DNA of 28,790 nt from CAYZUC01 sp964481705 (GTDB lineage Bacteria > Bacillota > Clostridia > Lachnospirales > Lachnospiraceae), in contig CAYZUC010000032.1 in assembly GCA_964481705.1 (NCBI GenBank), forward strand, positions 1-28,790. Direction: 5' to 3'. Made by a program: the position numbers and the translations under genes. Shown here piece after piece: positions 1 through 8,183 of this stretch (position 1 is its first letter; every line of letters starts with the position of its first letter). A model generated the notes under the pieces. The model was given only the letters and a program-made list of their open reading frames with translations. It was not told the origin of the DNA and ran no database searches.

Positions 1-53
1 TGTACAGTGACTTGTCGCCAGTTTCCTAACTTGACATTCGCTCCACGGAAAAC

Positions 54-69
54 CTACCAAATACGGTAG
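54..69. other. Unassigned left-edge sequence with a small hairpin
   Basis: The first ~227 bases hold no gene that I can support. The only structure at the edge is a short inverted repeat, CTACC, six bases, GGTAG. The surrounding ~110 bases are less AT-rich than the following intergenic DNA and could be the end of a structured RNA or of an element that begins outside the window. I cannot assign it. Confidence 0.25.
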
Positions 70-186
70 CAACCTCACGCTTCAACGCTATCAATGTCAC
101 AGCAATAGTTAGTATACATGATGTTTGCGGTGTTTTCAAGCATATTTTTTCTGTTTTTTCGTTTTTTCCTAAAATTTCGTAAATTT

Positions 187-203
187 TGTTACAATGTAAC
201 AAC
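187..203. other. Perfect AT-rich inverted repeat TTGTTAC-aat-GTAACAA
   Basis: A 7-bp perfect stem with a 3-base loop begins about 25 bases past the stop codon of the DMT transporter. Its low GC content makes it a poor intrinsic terminator. On the minus strand it is followed by AAAATTT rather than a clean T-run. It may be a weak terminator or a protein-binding site for something left of the window. Confidence 0.3.
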
Positions 204-227
204 ATAACAATGCATTTCCAAAATAAA

Positions 228-1139
228 TTAGCTATTATTCTCGTGTTCCCAATTGATATTGAGCAGAATAATGGATGTCAGAACCAACATGACCCCCAAT
301 AATCCGTCCACGCTCATCTCTTCTTTAAAATAGAATACTCCCAGTAACGTAGCTGCTACCGGCTCTATCGAAGCCATAATAGATGCTTTTCCATTTTCTA
401 CTTTTGTAAGACCGTAGGTATATAAAATATATGGCAGTACTGTCGAGCATAATCCTAATGCAGCAATGAAAAGGATTGCTTCCGGTGTCTCAACCATCTT
501 GTTCACCAGTCTCGGTGCATCAACAAATGGTTGTATGCCAATGCCACTTAGCAGGAATGTATAAAACGTAATAGTCAGAGAGTGGTAGTGGCGTTCAATT
601 GCATAGCGGCTGAAAATACTATACAGAGCATATCCCGCTCCAGCACCCAGACCTGTGAGAATCCCCAAAGGCGAAAGAACCATCTCCTCACGCAAAAGAC
701 CTGTCACAAGGATACAGCCGAAAAAGGCCAATAGTAACGAAAACAGCTTCTTCTTCGTAATTTTCTCATGAAACAGCAAAGCAGACAAAAGCATTACAAT
801 AGACGGAGCTGTATAGAGAAGAATCGCAGCAACCGATAATGAAGTAATCTGGATTGTCTTGAAATAGCATACATTAAAAAAAGTAAGGGAAAATACACCG
901 GTTCCAAGAAAGCACCAGATATCCCGCCACTTTATTCGCATGAGTTCTTTCTTATATATAAGAAGATATCCCGCCATAAGAAACAGCGCCGCAACAGAAC
1001 GCAGCGCTGTAACATCCATGGAATTAAATCCCATCTCCGTAAGCTTTCGCACAAACAGTCCGATCATTCCCCACAGAATTCCTGCCATAAGGATTGCGGT
1101 AACTGCATATTTTGTTGAAAGACCTACTTTATTTTTCAT
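228..1139 (-). CDS. DMT-superfamily EamA-type transporter
   Basis: A 303-aa integral membrane protein with about ten hydrophobic segments arranged as two EamA halves, the usual size and layout for the drug/metabolite transporter superfamily. The first half begins with G-I-L-W-G-M-I-G-L-F; the second contains the typical E-P-V-A-A-T-L-L-G segment near the C-terminus (about residue 257). Such proteins export or exchange small metabolites such as amino acids or nucleosides, but the substrate cannot be read from sequence. The start overlaps the last 11 bases of the upstream Na+/proline symporter gene, so the two are almost certainly co-transcribed and translationally coupled. This pairing hints at a role in amino-acid traffic, which is inference. 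The start is chosen for this overlap and an AAAGGA just upstream. Confidence 0.85.
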   Translation of the reverse strand: MKNKVGLSTKYAVTAILMAGILWGMIGLFVRKLTEMGFNSMDVTALRSVAALFLMAGYLLIYKKELMRIKWRDIWCFLGTGVFSLTFFNVCYFKTIQITSLSVAAILLYTAPSIVMLLSALLFHEKITKKKLFSLLLAFFGCILVTGLLREEMVLSPLGILTGLGAGAGYALYSIFSRYAIERHYHSLTITFYTFLLSGIGIQPFVDAPRLVNKMVETPEAILFIAALGLCSTVLPYILYTYGLTKVENGKASIMASIEPVAATLLGVFYFKEEMSVDGLLGVMLVLTSIILLNINWEHENNS

Positions 1140-2676
1140 TTCCTTTTACATCCTCAAATTCCTGAAGCATTTCAGCACTTGGTGCCGGAGTTGCAAGGCT
1201 GGCTACGATAATGCAAACCAGGCTTAATGCAAAACCAACTACGAGTGAATATAATCCGGTTGCTTTTCCAAGTGTCTGTCCGGATACCAGCGGGATATAA
1301 TCCCATACGATAACCGCCAATGCTCCGGATATAATTCCTGCCAAAGCTCCGGCAAAGTTCGTACGTTTCCAGAACAAAGATAATACAACGATTGGTCCAA
1401 ATGCTGCTCCGAAGCCTGCCCATGCATTGGAAACCAGTCCCATGATGGAGTTATTAGGATTCAACGCTATCAGATAAGCAATAATTGCTACAACAATTAC
1501 AGTAATACGACTAACCAATAAAACCTTAGCATCATCTGCATCCTTTTTCAAGATTCCTTTGTAAATATCCTCAGCAACACTGGATGCTGTCACAAGGAGT
1601 TGAGAATCTGCAGTTGACATGATTGCTGCTAAAATACCACACAGGAAAAGTCCGCCTACAAAAGGCATTGCAAATTGAACGGTAAAGAGTTTGGTAATCA
1701 TCTCTATGAAAACGCTCTCAGTAGAAGCAGCTCCATCGGTTCCAAGGATCGTAGGATATAAGTAAGCTCTTCCAATTACACCAATCAAGCAGGCAAAGGT
1801 AAGAGAAAGCGCAACCCAAATAATTGCTACGCTCTTGGATTTCTTTAATTCCTTTTCATCACGTACTGCCATAAAACGAACCAGGATATGAGGCATACCG
1901 CAATAACCAAGTCCCCATGCCAGATTAGAAATGATACTGACTGCTTTAATCGGTTCTCCACCGTCATGGAACAGGTTCAAATACGAAGCCTGACCTCCAG
2001 CCACACCGGAAGCTTCTAAAGTTGCACCAATGCTATTCGCACCAAGTAGTATATACGCTACGATGGGAACAACCAGAAGTCCAATCAGCATCAAGGTTCC
2101 CTGAATAAAGTCTGTCGCACAAACTGCCATAAAACCACCCATAAATGTATAGGTAAGAATGACAATTGCACCAATAGTTAATGCTATTTTGTAGTCAATG
2201 TGAAATACCGAGGTAAATAGCTTACCACCTGCTGCCAGTGCAGAGGCTGTATAAACCAAGAAGAAAATAACAATAATTAAGGAAGATACAAATAACAGGA
2301 TCTTCTTCTTATCATGAAAACGATTCTCAAAATACATGGGAAGTGTTAAGGAATTGTTGGCACGAATTGTATAACGGCGAAGTCTTCCTGAAATAAAAAG
2401 CCAGTTACAAACCGTACCGATAAATAGACCAATGGCAATCCATGCTTCTCCGGTTCCCAGTGCATATACTGCTCCAGGCAATCCCATTAGAAGCCATCCA
2501 CTCATATCGGATGCTTGCGCAGACAAAGCTGCCATGAAACCATTCAGATTTCTTCCTCCCAGAAAATAATCTTCGGAGTTGTTGTTCTGTTTCATATAGA
2601 TGGCACCAATCACAATCATCATGATTAAATAAGCTGCAAAGGCGATTAGTACCCATACCATAGCTGAGTTACTCAT
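1129..2676 (-). CDS. putP: Sodium/proline symporter (SSS family)
   Basis: 515 aa, the normal length for PutP, with about 13 predicted membrane helices. Near the N-terminus it carries the family stretch Y-F-L-G-G-R-N-L-N-G-F followed by S-A-Q-A-S-D-M-S-G-W-L-L-M-G-L-P-G, which in PutP lines the Na+ and proline sites; further on are the S-T-A-D-S-Q-L-L motif of helix 8 and conserved Gly-rich helices. It imports proline with Na+. The start ATG has GGAG five bases upstream and lies ~118 nt behind a predicted sigma-A promoter. The downstream DMT gene overlaps its end. Assignment to PutP rather than another SSS transporter rests on overall resemblance, including the S-A-Q-A-S-D segment. Confidence 0.88.
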   Translation of the reverse strand: MSNSAMVWVLIAFAAYLIMMIVIGAIYMKQNNNSEDYFLGGRNLNGFMAALSAQASDMSGWLLMGLPGAVYALGTGEAWIAIGLFIGTVCNWLFISGRLRRYTIRANNSLTLPMYFENRFHDKKKILLFVSSLIIVIFFLVYTASALAAGGKLFTSVFHIDYKIALTIGAIVILTYTFMGGFMAVCATDFIQGTLMLIGLLVVPIVAYILLGANSIGATLEASGVAGGQASYLNLFHDGGEPIKAVSIISNLAWGLGYCGMPHILVRFMAVRDEKELKKSKSVAIIWVALSLTFACLIGVIGRAYLYPTILGTDGAASTESVFIEMITKLFTVQFAMPFVGGLFLCGILAAIMSTADSQLLVTASSVAEDIYKGILKKDADDAKVLLVSRITVIVVAIIAYLIALNPNNSIMGLVSNAWAGFGAAFGPIVVLSLFWKRTNFAGALAGIISGALAVIVWDYIPLVSGQTLGKATGLYSLVVGFALSLVCIIVASLATPAPSAEMLQEFEDVKGNEK

Positions 2677-2800
2677 ATTGTCTCCATTCTGAAGCGTCTA
2701 TCATAGTCTCATCCTTTGGAAATTCGTGACGCTTCTCACAAATTCTCCTCATAAGTATATGTGCTGTCCGGGCATCGCCAAAAGCAACACAATCGTTTAG

Positions 2801-2829
2801 ATTATAATATATTCGGTGGTTGACGTCAA
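2801..2829 (-). promoter_or_regulatory. Promoter for putP-DMT operon
   Basis: On the minus strand: TTGACG, 17 bases, TATAAT, a near-perfect sigma-A promoter. The expected start is near 2794, leaving a leader of about 118 nt before putP. Its -35 box lies inside the palindrome TTGACGTCAA (2820-2829) that also supplies the -35 of the divergent promoter. Confidence 0.8.
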
Positions 2830-2848
2830 TGGAGAAACTACGTATACT
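2820..2848 (+). promoter_or_regulatory. Promoter for the methyltransferase gene
   Basis: On the plus strand: TTGACG (2820-2825), 17 bases, TATACT (2843-2848). The expected start is near 2855, about 60 nt ahead of the gene. It is back-to-back with the putP promoter and shares its -35 palindrome. Confidence 0.75.
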
Positions 2849-2916
2849 GAAGCAAGATAAATAAGTAGCAACGCGCTTCTTCACTGCTCGAAGAACCATT
2901 ATAAAGGAGAATTTTC

Positions 2917-3777
2917 ATGTGGATTGCAGATAATTGGACGGATTATGAAGTAATAGATACATCAAATGGCGAGAAGCTGGAACGATGGGGCAAATACCGC
3001 CTCGTACGTCCAGACCCGCAGGTAATATGGGATACCCCTCGAACAGAAAAGGGCTGGAAGCAAATGAATGCACATTATCACCGCAGCAATCAGGGTGGTG
3101 GCGAATGGGAATTCTTTGATTTACCAGAGCAATGGTCCATCAATTACAAGAGTCTTACCTTTCAGCTGAAACCGTTTAGCTTTAAGCATACGGGTCTGTT
3201 TCCAGAGCAGGCGACCAACTGGGATTGGTTCTCTGAGAAGATTCGCAATGCAGGTCGTGAAGTAAAGGTATTGAATCTCTTTGCCTATACCGGAGGTGCT
3301 ACACTTGCAGCAGCCGCTGCTGGAGCAAGTGTCACTCATGTCGATTCCTCTAAGGGTATGGTTAATTGGGCAAAGGAAAACGCTCGCTCATCCGGGTTGG
3401 AAAATGCACCAATTCGCTGGTTGATTGACGATTGTGTTAAGTTTGTAGAACGAGAAATCCGCCGTGGCAATCACTACGACGGAATCATTATGGACCCTCC
3501 TTCTTATGGAAAAGGTCCCAAGGGCGAGATTTGGAAAATGGAATCCTCCATCTACCCATTTCTGGAGCTCTGTACGCAGATTCTCAGTAAGGAGCCTCTT
3601 TTCTTTTTAATCAGCTCCTATACGACAGGTCTGCAGCCCGCAGTGTTATCTTATATGATGAATACAGCGATTGTTTCAAAATTTGGGGGAAAAGTTGAGG
3701 CTGATGAAGTCGGACTTCCTGTTTCCAGCAATGGACTTGTTCTTCCCTGTGGTGCCTCCGGAAGATACAGTCGATAG
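2917..3777 (+). CDS. Class I SAM-dependent methyltransferase, RlmI-like
   Basis: 286 aa. The central region has SAM-binding motif I (V-L-N-L-F-A-Y-T-G-G-A-T), an acidic motif II (V-T-H-V-D-S-S-K-G-M), D-D-C-V-K-F-V, and the catalytic-type D-P-P-S-Y-G-K-G, the signature of the RlmI/RlmK rRNA methyltransferase group (COG1092). It lacks the N-terminal PUA domain of E. coli RlmI; the N-terminal ~100 residues instead resemble a small beta-barrel region. The expected role is methylation of rRNA or another nucleic acid in the cytoplasm; the exact target is unknown. AAAGGAG lies 7-8 bases before the ATG, fixing the start. It is monocistronic, divergent from putP and convergent with the LRR gene 37 bases beyond its stop. 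Confidence 0.82.
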   Translation: MWIADNWTDYEVIDTSNGEKLERWGKYRLVRPDPQVIWDTPRTEKGWKQMNAHYHRSNQGGGEWEFFDLPEQWSINYKSLTFQLKPFSFKHTGLFPEQATNWDWFSEKIRNAGREVKVLNLFAYTGGATLAAAAAGASVTHVDSSKGMVNWAKENARSSGLENAPIRWLIDDCVKFVEREIRRGNHYDGIIMDPPSYGKGPKGEIWKMESSIYPFLELCTQILSKEPLFFLISSYTTGLQPAVLSYMMNTAIVSKFGGKVEADEVGLPVSSNGLVLPCGASGRYSR

Positions 3778-3814
3778 ATTACCCACTTCCGGCTTCCGGT
3801 CGATACGGTCCGTT

Positions 3815-5566
3815 TTAGTCCGCTCCCGGTGTAAGCTTATTGTGTACCTGCACTTTTTTCGGCAAATCAACGACAGAGGTCGCATTATCTCCGATAAAGA
3901 GTTCCTCAAGCTTTGGGGAATTCTGAAGCACGGAGAAATCAAAAATATAGTTTTTTTCTACATTCAAGATCCGTAAATCCTTTAGCTCGGCTGCAAATTC
4001 AATCTGATTTATCTTGTTGTCTTTTAAAATCAATGTATCAATTCCCTTAAACCGTGAAATAAAATCGTAATTTGAATCCCCATCCGGGAAACGAGGTTTC
4101 GCCTCCGTTAATTCCAAATACTTTAAGTGATTGTTTTCCTGTAGCAAATCCGGAGTTACCACAAACTCCAAATTGGAAATCGTTAGAGACTCCAGGTTTT
4201 TGTCATTTAAAATCTCATTCATACCACTTTTAATGATAGGCTGTATCAATTCTCCACTATATAGAGTCAGCTTCTTCAAGGAGGATAGTGTCGCAAGAGA
4301 TGAGTAATCCAGTGACTCATCCGAAAAGCGCTGATCATATACTCTTATCTCCAATTCCTCGAGATTAGATAATTCCGACAAATCAGTAAGGTTTGGCATC
4401 TGGCACACTTTCAGCTTTTTCAGTTCTTTCGCACTTTTCAGAGTCGAATAATTCATTCCATCTCCGTTCTGTATGGAAAGCTCCTTCAAATGTGTCATTT
4501 CTCCAACAAAATCAACCGACTTTAGATGATGGCAGTCCATGTACAGCTCCTCCATATTGTGAAGATGAAGCAACGGGGAAAAATCAGTAAGTTCTGATCC
4601 GCCGGTAATCGTTAGTCTTTTGATTTTCGAACACTTTTCCAACTCGTCTATATTATCAACGCAGTAATCTTCCAAACTGAGAATTTCCAAATTAGCAAAC
4701 TGTTCCAAACCCGTAAGGGAGGACTCTGTCGATGTCAGATGCAGCTCACGTATGTTGCTTACATCAAAATTTGTCATGATCATATCCAGCTCACCACTAC
4801 CTACATAGCATTCTAATGACTGCTTAGTGGCAAAATTCTGCTCAGATAACAAATCCATTCTATCGCGATATACCTCTAACCCTGTAAACATGGTCAGATC
4901 TGTTGAACGTGCTACATTACTCGATGGAACCCTGCACTCCTGAAAGGTCTGACTATAGTCTCCGAAATCATCATAGTCACTATACTCATCAAAGCTGTAT
5001 TGAATTACAAACTCTCGGCTCGAAGAATCATAATCCTCGGATAAATAGCGAATAGTTGAAAACTCTTCCTGTGTAATCTTCTTATACTTCTTTTGAAAGA
5101 TTATTTCCATCGCGATGTTTAGGCATGTGGGAGATTCTCTTTTCTCATCAACTACCTGATGCACCGATGTTTCAACATTATCCGTTATTATTTGTCCCGC
5201 CAACATGAAGACGACTACTACAATACACATAAGCAAAAGGTAAATATAATATTTTGCCAACAATCCGGCGATTGAAAAACCAGTCTTGATCTTATCCATT
5301 CCTTCATTATCCACATCAATGTAGATATCGGTTCCGGTCGCTTCATCAATCAACACCGTCTTGCCACAAAATTCGCACCTCGCATGTGTCTTATCTACCA
5401 TCTTCAATGCTGCTCCACAACCAGGACAGCAAAGTTCGACAAGTTCAGCCACCTTGTTATCTCGTTTCAATTGGATGGTATCCGACGTCTTGCTTGATTC
5501 CTCACTCTTCGGTTCATACTCAACTCCGATATTCAATTTTTTCTTAGTCCTGTTTTTTTTGCTCAT
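3815..5566 (-). CDS. Zinc-ribbon, single-TM, leucine-rich-repeat protein
   Basis: 583 aa. Residues 1-43 are charged. A zinc ribbon follows (C47-x2-C50 and C64-x2-C67), then one membrane helix (about 104-126) and a long outside region. Residues ~255-583 form irregular leucine-rich repeats (for example L-E-I-L-S-L, L-K-E-L-S-I, L-R-I-L-N-V at ~22-residue spacing). The topology should be ribbon inside, LRR outside. The segment between helix and LRR matches the neighbouring 370-aa protein in pattern (Y-S-F-D-E-Y-x-D-Y against Y-S-F-E-D-Y-Y-D-Y), so the two are tandem paralogues. The ATG has GAGGA six bases upstream, and the gene follows its paralogue by 69 bases, probably as one operon. I know no assigned function; LRRs suggest protein binding. 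Confidence 0.75.
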   Translation of the reverse strand: MSKKNRTKKKLNIGVEYEPKSEESSKTSDTIQLKRDNKVAELVELCCPGCGAALKMVDKTHARCEFCGKTVLIDEATGTDIYIDVDNEGMDKIKTGFSIAGLLAKYYIYLLLMCIVVVVFMLAGQIITDNVETSVHQVVDEKRESPTCLNIAMEIIFQKKYKKITQEEFSTIRYLSEDYDSSSREFVIQYSFDEYSDYDDFGDYSQTFQECRVPSSNVARSTDLTMFTGLEVYRDRMDLLSEQNFATKQSLECYVGSGELDMIMTNFDVSNIRELHLTSTESSLTGLEQFANLEILSLEDYCVDNIDELEKCSKIKRLTITGGSELTDFSPLLHLHNMEELYMDCHHLKSVDFVGEMTHLKELSIQNGDGMNYSTLKSAKELKKLKVCQMPNLTDLSELSNLEELEIRVYDQRFSDESLDYSSLATLSSLKKLTLYSGELIQPIIKSGMNEILNDKNLESLTISNLEFVVTPDLLQENNHLKYLELTEAKPRFPDGDSNYDFISRFKGIDTLILKDNKINQIEFAAELKDLRILNVEKNYIFDFSVLQNSPKLEELFIGDNATSVVDLPKKVQVHNKLTPGAD

Positions 5567-5635
5567 GCTATTCCTCAGACCTGTGTGTGCGATTGTATAT
5601 GATAAGTTTACTCCATAATGTCTGGTCCATAATGC

Positions 5636-6748
5636 CTAATCGATAATACAAAACTTGTCTGGATATCTCTCCTTCAGTTCTCCCTGTTCTTCCTTTGATA
5701 CATCAGTAAAACCTGAGCTCGGAACAATAAATGCCTTTAAAGAGGGCAGCTCTAGTATCCTCTGCACGGAAGCTGCATCAAAGCTACAGCGGTCAATCCG
5801 AATTGCCTCCAGACTCTTGCTATTTAAAATAAAAGTAATATCGTTGGATTCCACCTCTTCCAAATACAGCTGCTTTACATTCGGAAGCTTTTCAATCGGA
5901 CTAAAATCCTTGATATTTCCGGTATCTTCGATAAAAAGATTTTCCACACTCTGTGCATCCTCCAAATGTAGGAATTCATACTGGCAATAAGTACTCATTC
6001 TGAGTGTCTTCAGATGCTTCATTTTATCCGCACCCTTTAGCGTGCAAAGTCCACGACAGCTCAACATCTGGAACTCCTCAAGCGTATCCGGATTGGTCAT
6101 GGTAAAATTCTCAAATTCCTCTCGAAAATACGGATTGCCTTCACAGATGATGCTGCGGATGACATTGTCATCTGCCAAAGTATAATCGCACCAGGTGGAA
6201 GCGCGTGCTTCTAAACGTGTAAGCTTCTTAAAGAATCTCACGTCTGTCAAATATACACTTTTATCATATCTTAGAACACGAATCTCATCAATATGACTCT
6301 CAAAATCCTGCATTGTACGATAATCATAGTAGTCCTCAAAGCTGTAACGGAAGATATAGTAATTATTTGCATAATCAACATTTAAGTATTGAAAGCAATC
6401 AAGGTCGCTTTCCTTTAGCTTATCCGCATCAATATTAAGTGCCTTTGAAGTAAATTCACGAAAGACATCCGAAAACTCTTCCTGGAATTCATTTTCATCT
6501 TGTCTTTGTTCCAGCACCTCTCTTCCCTTTCCAAAGCAAAAATAGTACATACCGCACAACATCAGTACCCCAAGCAGTACCAGTCCCAAGCGTACCAAGG
6601 TAGCAACATGAACACGTATTCCGATTCTTTTGGTTCTGTCCAAAGAGATATAATAAAGCTTCTTACAATGCTCGCATTGCATGGTCTCACTATTTAGATA
6701 GCTAAGCTTTCCTCCACACGATTTACATTTATCAGATTCAATCAGCAA
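5636..6748 (-). CDS. Zinc-ribbon, single-TM, LRR-like protein (paralogue of next gene)
   Basis: 370 aa, translated from a TTG start: AGGAGGAG lies six bases ahead of it and no better start is in reach. The zinc ribbon is C8-x2-C11 and C25-x2-C28, followed by a basic stretch, one membrane helix (about 50-72) and an outside part. The outside part has the same Y-S-F-x-x-Y-x-D-Y module as the downstream paralogue, then degenerate leucine-rich repeats (about residues 180-350). The likely topology is ribbon in the cytoplasm and LRR outside. It sits between a Q-rich zinc-ribbon protein gene (upstream, separated by a terminator-like hairpin) and the larger LRR paralogue. The function is unknown; sensing or adhesion is inference only. 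Confidence 0.72.
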   Translation of the reverse strand: MLIESDKCKSCGGKLSYLNSETMQCEHCKKLYYISLDRTKRIGIRVHVATLVRLGLVLLGVLMLCGMYYFCFGKGREVLEQRQDENEFQEEFSDVFREFTSKALNIDADKLKESDLDCFQYLNVDYANNYYIFRYSFEDYYDYRTMQDFESHIDEIRVLRYDKSVYLTDVRFFKKLTRLEARASTWCDYTLADDNVIRSIICEGNPYFREEFENFTMTNPDTLEEFQMLSCRGLCTLKGADKMKHLKTLRMSTYCQYEFLHLEDAQSVENLFIEDTGNIKDFSPIEKLPNVKQLYLEEVESNDITFILNSKSLEAIRIDRCSFDAASVQRILELPSLKAFIVPSSGFTDVSKEEQGELKERYPDKFCIID

Positions 6749-6783
6749 AACTTACTCCTCCTGCTTTTACATAGGTTCTCATG

Positions 6784-6826
6784 AAAAGAGCTGTTAAACC
6801 AGGTAGTATTCCTGACATAACAGCTC
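6784..6826 (-). terminator. Intrinsic terminator-like hairpin after the Q-rich zinc-ribbon gene
   Basis: The outer stem GAGCTGTTA/TAACAGCTC (6788-6796 with 6818-6826) encloses an inner CAGG/CCTG stem. On the minus strand it is followed by TTTT. It lies 20 bases past the stop of the 399-aa gene and before the TTG start of the next gene, so it probably reduces read-through between them. Confidence 0.6.
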
Positions 6827-6845
6827 GCTGTTACTCTTTTCGTAA

Positions 6846-8045
6846 TTAGAAATCTCCGGATGATTCTTCATTTCCCTTAAGGAATGCACGAATGCGATCC
6901 ATGTCCAAAGATGTTGCTTCCTCATCCAGTCCCTCTTTTACGATTTCGTAAGGGACTGAACTTCCATAGAGCTGCTCTGATACCGATTCCAAATCTACTA
7001 CCTTATCGTAATCAGGATAGTAGAGGAATATCGTATCATCCAGCTGTAAGATATAGCAAAGTGACTCTGCATAAAACATTCTGGCAGATTTAACAGAGTC
7101 CACATTAATTGCTTTATTTTTATCGCAATACTCTATTATCTTGAGTGCTGTCTCTTCCATGTCATCAGGTACCTTAATCGTAACCGTAACCTTTTTCGTA
7201 CCCTCATTTCCGGAAGAATCCTTCACCGTTAACTCTACCTTTTTACTCTGATCCTTTGTGACATCTATTTTCTCACTGCATTCTATGTCCTTTTCGAGAT
7301 CAGATTCAAAATCTTCAACCGTATAGTAATCCTCAAAATTTAAAGAGAGATCGGATCCTCCAATTAAATCAATCGAATCATCACCAATAATCACAGGTTC
7401 TTCTGTATCAACCATAGTGATATCAACACTCATATCCTTGGTCTTTCCAAGTGCTTTAATCTGATAATGGATGGTCTGTTCACCCAGTTCCTTCGTGTCA
7501 ATCTCATCCTGTTCGATCAAACTACACTTGCTGCTCACCGGCTCAACAATATCTGTCAGTGCCACTTCGCTCGCTACTTCAAACTCTGTCTGCCGTTCTT
7601 TCACTTTCAGTAGAGATTCCCTATATGTGAAAAATCCAATCACGGAACCCGCTATCACGCAAACAGTTACCACTGCAACAATTGCTATGATCGCTCCTGC
7701 ATGCGACTTCCGAACCGGAGCCTGTGCCTGGTATGCAGGTTGATTCTGGTATGGTACTTGTTGCTGTACCGGTGTCTGTTGTTGTATCGGTGCCTGCTGT
7801 TGTATCGGTGCCTGTTGTTGTATCGGTGCCTGGTTCTGTATTGGTGCCTGTTGTTGTATCGGTGCCTGGTTCTGTATTGGTGCCTGTTGTTGTGGTGCCT
7901 GTTGTTGCGGTGCCTGTTGTTGCTGTGCCTGTTGTTGCGGTGCCTGGTTCTGTATTGGTGTTTGCTGTTGCGTCGATGCCCCACAGAATGGACAGAAGAC
8001 GGATGTATCCGGTACCTGTGCTTTACAATTCTGACATTCCATCAT
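6846..8045 (-). CDS. Zinc-ribbon membrane protein with Q/P/A-rich linker and Ig-like exterior
   Basis: 399 aa. An N-terminal zinc ribbon (C4-x2-C7, C18-x2-C21, the zinc_ribbon_2 pattern F-C-P-F-C-G-A) is followed by a low-complexity linker of Q, P, A and I (about 26-110) and one membrane helix (about 116-140). The exterior contains a region like DUF5011/bacterial Ig folds (about 200-295): V-D-T-E-E-P-V-I near its start and V-K-D-S-S-G-N-E-G near its end. The last ~100 residues are acidic and unassigned. AGGGGAG lies five bases before the first of two ATGs. A good promoter lies 50 bases upstream. It shares the ribbon-helix-exterior plan with the next two genes, pointing to a family of envelope proteins. 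The function is not known. Confidence 0.75.
   Translation of the reverse strand: MMECQNCKAQVPDTSVFCPFCGASTQQQTPIQNQAPQQQAQQQQAPQQQAPQQQAPIQNQAPIQQQAPIQNQAPIQQQAPIQQQAPIQQQTPVQQQVPYQNQPAYQAQAPVRKSHAGAIIAIVAVVTVCVIAGSVIGFFTYRESLLKVKERQTEFEVASEVALTDIVEPVSSKCSLIEQDEIDTKELGEQTIHYQIKALGKTKDMSVDITMVDTEEPVIIGDDSIDLIGGSDLSLNFEDYYTVEDFESDLEKDIECSEKIDVTKDQSKKVELTVKDSSGNEGTKKVTVTIKVPDDMEETALKIIEYCDKNKAINVDSVKSARMFYAESLCYILQLDDTIFLYYPDYDKVVDLESVSEQLYGSSVPYEIVKEGLDEEATSLDMDRIRAFLKGNEESSGDF
7716..7970 (-). repeat. In-frame 18-bp tandem repeats coding a Q/P/A linker
   Basis: About 85 codons built of 12-18-bp units that read P-I-Q-Q-Q-A, P-I-Q-N-Q-A and P-Q-Q-Q-A on the minus strand. The repeats give long open frames on the other strand and in other frames, which are artefacts. 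Such repeats expand and contract easily, so the linker length probably varies between strains. Confidence 0.85.
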
Positions 8046-8094
8046 TTTACTCCCCTTTTATCTTATCTTAATTAATGAATAACCTCGCTTATCC

Positions 8095-8122
8095 ATTATA
8101 GCAAAATATTCCAACTATGCAA
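8095..8122 (-). promoter_or_regulatory. Promoter for the Q-rich zinc-ribbon gene
   Basis: On the minus strand: TTGCAT, 16 bases, TATAAT, with TG one base before the -10 (extended -10). The expected start is near 8088, about 43 nt ahead of the ATG. Confidence 0.7.
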
Positions 8123-8183
8123 GAATCATCAGGAATTTTCTCGATATTTGTCATTTTTACTCAACATTTATCACCCATTTTTA

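Noticed and set aside
2669..2899. 76-aa minus-strand open frame upstream of putP
   Set aside because: It would start upstream of the predicted promoter, so it is not on the transcript, and it shows no domain; it covers the regulatory region.
3757..3802. CCGGAAG ... CTTCCGG as a terminator between the methyltransferase and LRR genes
   Set aside because: The stem overlaps the methyltransferase stop, the loop is over 20 bases and no T-run follows on either strand.
7685..8075. Several long open frames on both strands over the Q-rich linker
   Set aside because: They are low-complexity shadows of the in-frame repeats (for example Leu/Tyr/Cys-only or His/Arg/Asn-only products) and have no ribosome sites or domains.
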